64,000 bases of DNA from Levilactobacillus brevis (GTDB lineage Bacteria > Bacillota > Bacilli > Lactobacillales > Lactobacillaceae): NCBI GenBank assembly GCA_021383565.1, contig CP079699.1:434001-498000 (forward strand). The letters are read 5' to 3'. Both the position numbers and the translations under genes were made by a program. Each line of letters starts with the position of its first letter. The first letter of the stretch is position 1. The notes under the pieces were generated by a model. It did no database searches. It was not told the origin of the DNA and was given only the letters and a program-made list of their open reading frames with translations. Positions 57,664 to 64,000 of this stretch are shown piece by piece.

Positions 57664-60600
57664 ATGACTACCCGAAGAAGACAATTACGAGCGACACTCG
57701 CAACGGCGCTGGTACTGATGCCATTATTAACGCCTGTGGCGCATGCGCAAACTAGTATGACCCATCAGGTTCTAGCCAGCCAATTAGCCGCGAAAGCTAA
57801 GACGGGGGCTAAAGAAACTAAAGCTGTGAATGTGGCCCAGAGTACCATTGAGCATACTGAAAATCAGCTGGCTTCAGGAATCGATGAAAAGAAAGTGACT
57901 TACAAAAATACCATTGGCGATCGAACGGTGATGAACACCGTTTCGGTTGACTTGAAGAATAAGACAACGGGATTGTATGCTGGAACACTGGACGATGAGA
58001 AAGGCTTTGGCCTGCAAACGGTTCGCGATGAAGCAAATGCTGCGATTAAGCATGGCCATCAAGTTGTTGCCGGACTCAATGCGGATTTCTTTAACATGGG
58101 AAGTGGCGAGCCATCTGGAAATGTGGTGAAAGATGGTGTCGAAATTCATGCAGCAAAGGCCGATAGTGGTGAAGCCTTCTTTGGAGTTAAGAAGAATGGC
58201 GACCCAATAATTGGTGATCAGGGGCAGTATGATGCAGTGAAGGGCGATTTGAGCCAAGCACTAGGTGGTTTAGGTATCCTCGTGAAGCAAGGTGTTGTTC
58301 AAACGGATATTCATCAATATGGTGATGATTTTGCTGCGCGTAGTGCTGTGGGAATCCGTAAAGATGGCACAGTTTTCTTTGTCACCGTTGATGGCAAACA
58401 GTCACCTTACTCGAATGGGATGACCACGGCAGAACTAGCAGAAACGATGAAAGATCAGGGAGCCGTTGATGCACTGAATCTTGATGGTGGTGGTTCAACA
58501 ACCTATCTCTCGCGAACGCCCGGTGATGAGGGACTGAGCTTAAAAAATAAGCCCTCTGATGGTAAGGAACGTAAGGTGTCTAATAGTTGGTTAATTACAA
58601 CGACTGAGAAATCTGACCATAGCTTTGATCGGGCACAAGTATCGCCTAAGGATAGTGTGTATACACCAAAATCAACGATCAATTTTAGTGCTAAAGGTGT
58701 CGATAAAGCTGGCTACAACGCAGAATTGCCCGCTAATGTCAGTTGGTCGTTAGAAGATAATCAACTGGGTGAGATTGATGCTAAGACTGGAACCTTTAAG
58801 TCGAACGGTAAGAGCGGCGATGTGACGGCTAAGCTGATCCACGAGGGTAAAGTGGTGGGGAAGGCAATGGTGACGATTGCAATGCCAGATTCGCTTACCT
58901 TTTTAAATAAAAAGATAAGTTTAAAGACGAGCTCGGTTTCCTCGTTAGGAATGACGGCCCGGTATAAGGGTCGCGATGTTACACTGAAAGAACACGATAT
59001 TGAGTGGAAAGTACCTGCAGAATTGGGGACGGTTGATGCTCAAGGGCAGCTACATACAGCTAGCAAGCATGCCAAGGGGACGATTACAGCAACCATTGCC
59101 GGTACGAATACTTCGGAATCCATAGATGTTGAAATTGGCCAGTTACCGGTTGTACTGTATGATTTTGAAAAAGGATTGGATGATTGGAAAGTTAGTGATT
59201 CTGGTCGGGGAGAGCAAAATAGCCTAGGCCTCGCAAGTCCAGAGAATGGCCAAGTTCGTTTTGGGGACCATGCCATGGAAGTTAAATTTGATTTTACAAC
59301 TGGTCAAAAGGGAACAACTCTAGGTGCTTATGCAGGGCCAGAGACTAAAAAGGAAATTCCGGGGGCTCCAACTGCTATTGGAATGTGGGTCTATGCAACG
59401 CCAGAGTCTCAAGGTTATTGGTTGAGAAGCCAGATTTATGATGGCAAAGGGACGCCTAAACCGCTTAATTTTACAGATCAAAAGACGGGAATTGACTGGA
59501 CCGGTTGGAAGTATGTGGAGGCACAAATTCCGAAAGATTATCAAGGACCATATGCAACTTTTCCTAAACAGGTTGTTCGAGTGATGGCATTGAAATCGGG
59601 ACAAGAAGGTGGTTCGCCACAAACTAAAGGAAGTATTTTTGTCGATAATATTCGCGCAGTTTATGGGGCCAACGTCGATGACCTGAAGAGTCCTATTGTT
59701 GATAGCATTTCTGTTGATGGGAAAACACTCACGAATAATGCACCGACAATTACCACCAAAGTTCACGACGATCAAAGTGATCCAAACATGTCTGGTATTG
59801 ATTGGGAAAGAAACAAGATTTATGTTGATGGTCAGGATCTGACGAATGACAGTAGCAAGTATACCTTCGATCCGGATGGTACCTTTACGTTAAAGGGTTA
59901 TCAATACGCTAACGGAACTCATCATGTGAAGGTGGTCGTTTATGATAAGTTCGGCAATCGAACGGATAAGGAGGCCTACTTTGATATTCAGGCAAATAAC
60001 CAGACGGGAATTCGTTTGGAGCTTCAAAATAAGTCAGTAAAGCTGGGAAGTACGGCCGAATTTAATTTGGTCGCTGAGAAATTAACTAATATCAAATCGG
60101 GTGAGTTCACGATTAATATTGGTAAAGGCTTCCCAGTTAAGAAGGTTGATTTTGCCAAGGATTCTAAGGACAATACCTATGATTATGATAAAAACACTGG
60201 CATCTTAAAGCTACACATTAAGGACAATGGTGGAGTAAGTACGAAGGCCGCGGCAAACGTGCTGGCCCATGTTGTCGTGGATGTTCCCAATGGAACTGAA
60301 GCGGACGCCAAACTTAATTTGCAATTAACCCGAGGGACGGCTGAATTTGCGAATGTCGAGAACGCTGATATGCTCAGTTCATTTGCGTCTAAGCCTATGA
60401 ACATCAAGGTTGAAGCCGATTATCGAGTGAAGTTGGGGCAGATGATCGTTACGAAGCCGGGTGAGTTAACGGTGACGGATGATCAGAATAAGCCAGTCAG
60501 TGACGCGGTCATTACGATGAAAAGGGGGACCAGTGAGACAGTTGAAGTGGGTAAGACTGATTCCCAAGGACATCTTCAGAGTGACAAATTAACGGCCGCT

Positions 60601-62655
60601 TCCGGGAAATTTATACTGTTTGTCAAGAAAGGGACTAGCAGTAACTTCCCGACGCATGCACAGGCCTTTGATGCCGCCAAATCTGATACACCATCAAACT
60701 TGTTAGCGGGATCAACGCAAGACCCGATGACGCAAAAGACGATTACTTGGTTTACAAATCCAATTGCGGGTAAACAAGCAGCGATTATGCAGGTGGCACC
60801 GACTAAAGACTACAAGGATAAGAAAGATGCGGCTTTCACGGATTATAAGGGTGAACAGAAAACTTTCACCTATGTTAGTGATAGCAAGGCCATTCGTGTT
60901 AATAGTGTGACGGCCAAGGGCTTGAAGCCGGGCACTGAATATACTTATCGTGTTGGAAACGGCGAGAAGTGGTCAGAAACCCGACAATTCAAGACGTTGA
61001 CGGATAGTAAAAATCTGACGTTTAATATCTTTGGCGATACGCAAGTCGGTAAAACGTCAGAGCTAGATGACTTTAACAAGATTATTGAGCGGTTGGAAAC
61101 ACAGGAGCATCGGCCTGACTTTGCTCTACATGTTGGTGATTTCAATGACGATCAAGCTGTCTTTAACGAAGCCGATATCACCTCACAGATGTTTGATAAT
61201 CATCCAATTTACGACTCTTTAGATATGATTCACGTTCTAGGAAATCATGAATACATGGGGGATGATGGTAGCAAGGCAACGGCAATGTTAGGAACACCCA
61301 GCCATAATGGCGCACCGGTTAACCGGAAGGGAACTTTCTCGGTGGACTATGGTAATATGCACATTGCTTCGCTGGGATGGACTAACAATGCTGATGAAAT
61401 GAAGCAGGAATTGGATTGGTTACGTAAGGATATGCGCTCTTCTAATAAGACTTGGAAGATTGTTGCAACTCATCAACCGCCTTATAACAAAAACCCTGCC
61501 GATTCAGAGTCAACGATGTTCCACAAGATGTTGCCACCAGTTTGTGATGAGTTAGGTATCGATGTCGTCTTCAGTGGACATGATCACTCTTATGGTCGAA
61601 CACGTAAACTCTTTAATTACAAGGAGAGCCAAACTAAGGGAACAACCTACTTGGCTGCAGGACACACGGGTGATAAGACCTATGATATTTTGCCTAATGA
61701 ACCCGATGCTTGGAAGTACCTACAAAAGGATAAGCATCAAAAGGTTTACTTGACGGCAGAAGTTCACGATAAGCAGATGAAGATTATTACGCGAGATCCA
61801 GACGGTAAAGAGATTGACTCCGTTGAATTAACCGCGAATAAGTATGATCAAGCTGGGCCTAGTGGAAATTACGGTCAAGGTGGAAGCACTGGAGTCACTC
61901 AGCCTGATGCTAACACTGGAAGTCAAACTGAAGACAACCATTCAACCAGCTCAAGTGAGAACAAACCAACGACACCAGCAAAGCCGCATAAGCAATCACT
62001 TCCGGCGATGGTTACTGCTGTGAAAGGAATGGTTCTCTACCGTAAGCCAGATTTCTCCAAGTCTAACCAGATTCTGGGTTATCGTCATCAACCACAGATG
62101 CACCAGCCACAGTTCAAAGTTTTAGGAACGGCTAAGTCTAAGGCGGGTCGTCTGCGTTATCATGTTCGAGATGTGAATAAGAAGTCTAAGAGTTATGGTA
62201 AAACTGGTTATATCACAGCTAATGCTAAGTATGTTCAACCAGCCGAATACAGTAAGGCTGCTAAGACGATTACTGTAATCAATACGCACGGGTTGAGTGC
62301 TTACGGCAATGGTAAGCTAACCGGTAAGGCCAAGCACCATTATCGTCAAGGGCAGGTTCTCAAGGTGAAACGAATCGTTCACCAAAATGGTCATTACAGC
62401 TTCCAGCTGACTAATAAGCAGTATGTGTCAGCCAATAAGCAAAGTGTTCAAACAGGGAAACACATGGTTCCTAAGCGGGTTACGGTAAAGCATGGTATCA
62501 ACCTTTATCGTGACGTTAACTTCAAACATAAACGTCACCATATCGCCGCGAAAACTGTGCTTAAAATTGAGGGTTGGGATTATTCAAATAATGGTATTCG
62601 CCACTATAAGGTTTCCGGAGGATACATTACGGCCAGCCGCACGTTTGTGAAGTAG
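57664..62655 (+). CDS. Giant secreted protein: phosphodiester glycosidase plus metallophosphatase with wall-binding repeats
   Basis: About 1663 aa. Order seen: Sec signal peptide (cut after AHA, about residue 28); phosphodiester-glycosidase (NAGPA-like) domain, about 65-320, with NADFFN (139-144) and NLDGGGS (272-278); Ig-like segments; a jelly-roll carbohydrate-binding-like region from YDFEKGLDDWK (about 500-680); a cohesin-like region (about 780-920); a small SpaA/CNA-B-like domain; a purple-acid-phosphatase-like FN3 domain; a calcineurin-type phosphoesterase with GDTQ (1124), HVGDFNDD, GNHE (1193), THQPP and GHDH (1305); and three basic, Tyr-rich C-terminal repeats like S-layer/DUF5776 wall-binding modules. 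There is no LPxTG, so attachment is probably non-covalent. It likely hydrolyses sugar-phosphodiesters outside the cell and then the phosphate; the substrate is unknown. The start may instead be TTG at 57661. AT-richer than its neighbours. Confidence 0.85.
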   Translation: MTTRRRQLRATLATALVLMPLLTPVAHAQTSMTHQVLASQLAAKAKTGAKETKAVNVAQSTIEHTENQLASGIDEKKVTYKNTIGDRTVMNTVSVDLKNKTTGLYAGTLDDEKGFGLQTVRDEANAAIKHGHQVVAGLNADFFNMGSGEPSGNVVKDGVEIHAAKADSGEAFFGVKKNGDPIIGDQGQYDAVKGDLSQALGGLGILVKQGVVQTDIHQYGDDFAARSAVGIRKDGTVFFVTVDGKQSPYSNGMTTAELAETMKDQGAVDALNLDGGGSTTYLSRTPGDEGLSLKNKPSDGKERKVSNSWLITTTEKSDHSFDRAQVSPKDSVYTPKSTINFSAKGVDKAGYNAELPANVSWSLEDNQLGEIDAKTGTFKSNGKSGDVTAKLIHEGKVVGKAMVTIAMPDSLTFLNKKISLKTSSVSSLGMTARYKGRDVTLKEHDIEWKVPAELGTVDAQGQLHTASKHAKGTITATIAGTNTSESIDVEIGQLPVVLYDFEKGLDDWKVSDSGRGEQNSLGLASPENGQVRFGDHAMEVKFDFTTGQKGTTLGAYAGPETKKEIPGAPTAIGMWVYATPESQGYWLRSQIYDGKGTPKPLNFTDQKTGIDWTGWKYVEAQIPKDYQGPYATFPKQVVRVMALKSGQEGGSPQTKGSIFVDNIRAVYGANVDDLKSPIVDSISVDGKTLTNNAPTITTKVHDDQSDPNMSGIDWERNKIYVDGQDLTNDSSKYTFDPDGTFTLKGYQYANGTHHVKVVVYDKFGNRTDKEAYFDIQANNQTGIRLELQNKSVKLGSTAEFNLVAEKLTNIKSGEFTINIGKGFPVKKVDFAKDSKDNTYDYDKNTGILKLHIKDNGGVSTKAAANVLAHVVVDVPNGTEADAKLNLQLTRGTAEFANVENADMLSSFASKPMNIKVEADYRVKLGQMIVTKPGELTVTDDQNKPVSDAVITMKRGTSETVEVGKTDSQGHLQSDKLTAASGKFILFVKKGTSSNFPTHAQAFDAAKSDTPSNLLAGSTQDPMTQKTITWFTNPIAGKQAAIMQVAPTKDYKDKKDAAFTDYKGEQKTFTYVSDSKAIRVNSVTAKGLKPGTEYTYRVGNGEKWSETRQFKTLTDSKNLTFNIFGDTQVGKTSELDDFNKIIERLETQEHRPDFALHVGDFNDDQAVFNEADITSQMFDNHPIYDSLDMIHVLGNHEYMGDDGSKATAMLGTPSHNGAPVNRKGTFSVDYGNMHIASLGWTNNADEMKQELDWLRKDMRSSNKTWKIVATHQPPYNKNPADSESTMFHKMLPPVCDELGIDVVFSGHDHSYGRTRKLFNYKESQTKGTTYLAAGHTGDKTYDILPNEPDAWKYLQKDKHQKVYLTAEVHDKQMKIITRDPDGKEIDSVELTANKYDQAGPSGNYGQGGSTGVTQPDANTGSQTEDNHSTSSSENKPTTPAKPHKQSLPAMVTAVKGMVLYRKPDFSKSNQILGYRHQPQMHQPQFKVLGTAKSKAGRLRYHVRDVNKKSKSYGKTGYITANAKYVQPAEYSKAAKTITVINTHGLSAYGNGKLTGKAKHHYRQGQVLKVKRIVHQNGHYSFQLTNKQYVSANKQSVQTGKHMVPKRVTVKHGINLYRDVNFKHKRHHIAAKTVLKIEGWDYSNNGIRHYKVSGGYITASRTFVK

Positions 62656-62677
62656 ATCAGTTAGAATAGATTGCTGA

Positions 62678-62706
62678 AGAGTCATTACATTAGTAGTGAC
62701 TCTTTT
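62678..62706 (+). terminator. Terminator of the surface-protein gene
   Basis: AGAGTCATTAC pairs with GTAGTGACTCT, followed by TTTT. Confidence 0.85.
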
Positions 62707-62740
62707 GGCATTGCTGGGTAGTGGGTCCTCAATTCTACCT

Positions 62741-62779
62741 AAAAACGACTGCTACGGAAAATCCGCGGCAGTCGTTTTG
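62741..62779. terminator. Bidirectional terminator before yslB
   Basis: AAAACGACTGC pairs with GCAGTCGTTTT, with an inner CGG/CCG stem. A and T runs on both sides; on the minus strand it ends the yslB transcript. Confidence 0.85.
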
Positions 62780-62844
62780 TCTAACTGAGTTATTAAATTA
62801 AGCTGTCATACGTCGGCCAACCACGCCTAGTTCGCGGTCGAGAC

Positions 62845-63363
62845 CTATTTGGCAGAATCAGTGGGCGTTTCAGCTGGCTTGACCAGGTCAAGGGGCTGAG
62901 GAGCATCGTATTCGGGGATGATGTCGTCGGGGTCCGTATAGACAGCAAAGGTAACGGCACGATCCTTGAGCTTCCGGCTGGTATCCACCAACTCCGCTTC
63001 GGTAACGACACCGAGTTGCTGGGCCATCATTTCGGCGAGAAAGCCGGCTTCCAAGGTGAAATCGGTTGGGCCTTCGACCTTGAGCCGCAGACGCACGGGA
63101 TCACCGCTAAGCTGCCACTGAGTCATCTGGGCCGTCTGCTTCTCCAGTGTCAGCGTCCCAAAGCCAACCTGGTTGAAGAAGATCGCGGCATCGGTGGGGT
63201 TACCAATGGGGAAGCGCCGGGCGAGCGACTTGCCGGCCCAATAGCCAATGTCTCCCTTGTCCTCACCGAGTAATTCTGGAATGAGGGCGTCACGAAGGAT
63301 CATTTGGGGCAGATACGGGGCCCCCGCAGCATCGTTCATGACGGTCTGGTATAAGTTTTTCAA
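62845..63363 (-). CDS. yslB: DUF2507 family protein (YslB-like)
   Basis: 172 aa, soluble. The sequence LPQMILRDALIPELLGEDKGDIGYWAGKSLARRFP is the opening block of DUF2507, a V4R-like fold; the function is unknown. AAAGGAGCC precedes the ATG. Two TATAAT hexamers lie upstream on the minus strand (63408-63403 and 63392-63387). From memory this gene usually sits close to mutS2-trxA in lactobacilli, so the surface-protein gene may be inserted between them; here its strand is opposite to trxA. Confidence 0.82.
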   Translation of the reverse strand: MKNLYQTVMNDAAGAPYLPQMILRDALIPELLGEDKGDIGYWAGKSLARRFPIGNPTDAAIFFNQVGFGTLTLEKQTAQMTQWQLSGDPVRLRLKVEGPTDFTLEAGFLAEMMAQQLGVVTEAELVDTSRKLKDRAVTFAVYTDPDDIIPEYDAPQPLDLVKPAETPTDSAK

Positions 63364-63417
63364 AATAGTTGGCTCCTTTATCCGAATTATAGTCTCTTTT
63401 TATTATACGACGAATTG

Positions 63418-64000
63418 TCAAGTCAAGCGCAACTTTATTCCAAAGAAAATTTCTGATGGACTCTTCCAGCCTAAGACCTTACGTGGTCGGTTATTTAATG
63501 TTTCAATGAACTGACAGATATCTTGGTCAGTGAGTTGATCTAAAGCAGTTCCTTTTGGGAAATACTCACGAATAAGACCATTTGTATTCTCGTTAGTTCC
63601 CCGTTGCTGTGGTGCGTGTGGATCTGGAAAATAGACCGGAATACCTAGCTCTTGACTAATTTCACGATATCTTGCGAATTCAGTCCCACGATCCGGCGTA
63701 AGCGTACGAACTCGTTTGGGCGTCACAGTATGCAATAAGTCAATCATAGCTTGTGTAACGTTCTTGGCGTTTACTTTGGAAACTCGTTGAGATAGTAAGT
63801 AACGTGATTTACGGTCCACCAACGTAACTAAAGCTGAACGTCCAGTCTTACCTCGAACGGTGTCACCTTCCCAATGGCCAAACCAGCTCCGGTTATCACA
63901 CGACACTGGCCGCTCATGGACTGAAGGAACATCATTAAACCGCCCCCGTCGTTCATTGATTGTTCCTTTGACCTTGCGAGTTTTGCCACGATGGCGGAGT
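63418..64000 (-). mobile_element. IS30-family transposase, 5' end cut by the window
   Basis: The frame is open from the TGA at 63418-63420 to the window edge, giving the C-terminal 193 residues. The DDE catalytic domain is seen as GHWEGDTV (first Asp), LTPDRGTEFA (second Asp) and NENTNGLIREYFPKG (Glu), with NNRPRKVLGWKSPSEIF, the usual IS30 ending. Upstream residues (RRGRFNDVPSVHERP) continue the same frame. The N-terminal helix-turn-helix part and the other IS end are outside the window. The inner IS end should lie at about 63405-63440, but I could not verify its inverted repeat. Confidence 0.93.

Overview
The window is a gene-dense chromosomal segment of a low-to-moderate GC Gram-positive bacterium, almost certainly a lactobacillus. 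I infer Levilactobacillus or a close relative from the AGGAGG-type ribosome sites, T-box leaders on tRNA synthetase and transport genes, EzrA/ZapA/MinCD/MreBCD without Spo genes, the gene orders rny-ymdB, mutS-mutL and ruvAB-queA-tgt-yajC, a type I-E CRISPR repeat and an IS30-type transposase. Species cannot be fixed from sequence reading alone.

Layout. 1-7.7 kb is a mostly minus-strand block: a universal stress protein, a small membrane protein, a strong candidate 6S RNA downstream of rarA, rarA-yueI, then (plus strand) a YktB-like protein and an AI-2E-family permease, and again minus strand a small membrane protein, a two-repeat lipoprotein, rpsD with a long leader, and free-methionine-(R)-sulfoxide reductase. 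7.9-12.2 kb carries ezrA and the 4-thiouridine pair nifZ-thiI. 12.4-12.9 kb is a nine-repeat CRISPR array without cas genes nearby. 13.0-18.9 kb has tpx, T-box-valS, folC and radC. 19.0-23.0 kb is the cell-shape and division-site cluster mreBCD-minCD. 23.1-25.7 kb is an amino-acid ABC transporter behind a T-box whose specifier reads as histidine and which carries a second terminator module. 26.1-33.0 kb is ymfF-ymfH-rodZ-pgsA-cinA-recA. 33.3-49.2 kb has rny-ymdB, mutS, mutL, ruvAB-queA-tgt-yajC, dinB, nrnA and a DEAD-box helicase. 49.3-57.2 kb has T-box-alaS, ireB-ruvX-yrzB and zapA-cvpA-mutS2-trxA. 57.7-62.7 kb is one very large, visibly AT-richer secreted protein joining a phosphodiester glycosidase to a metallophosphatase; it sits between trxA and a yslB-like gene. 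The window ends inside an IS30-family transposase.

How the parts work together. The backbone is information processing, recombination and repair (rarA, radC, cinA, recA, mutS, mutL, ruvAB, ruvX, dinB, mutS2) mixed with cell-shape and division genes (ezrA, mreBCD, minCD, rodZ, zapA). Regulation is readable in several places: LexA-type boxes at dinB and ruvA (a weaker candidate at recA), T-boxes at valS, alaS and the transporter, and an ungapped 40-nt element shared by radC and cinA, two genes that belong to the late competence regulon in streptococci. That shared element, the tandem-terminator T-box, the dispersed intergenic repeat and the two-enzyme surface protein are the observations I find most worth following.
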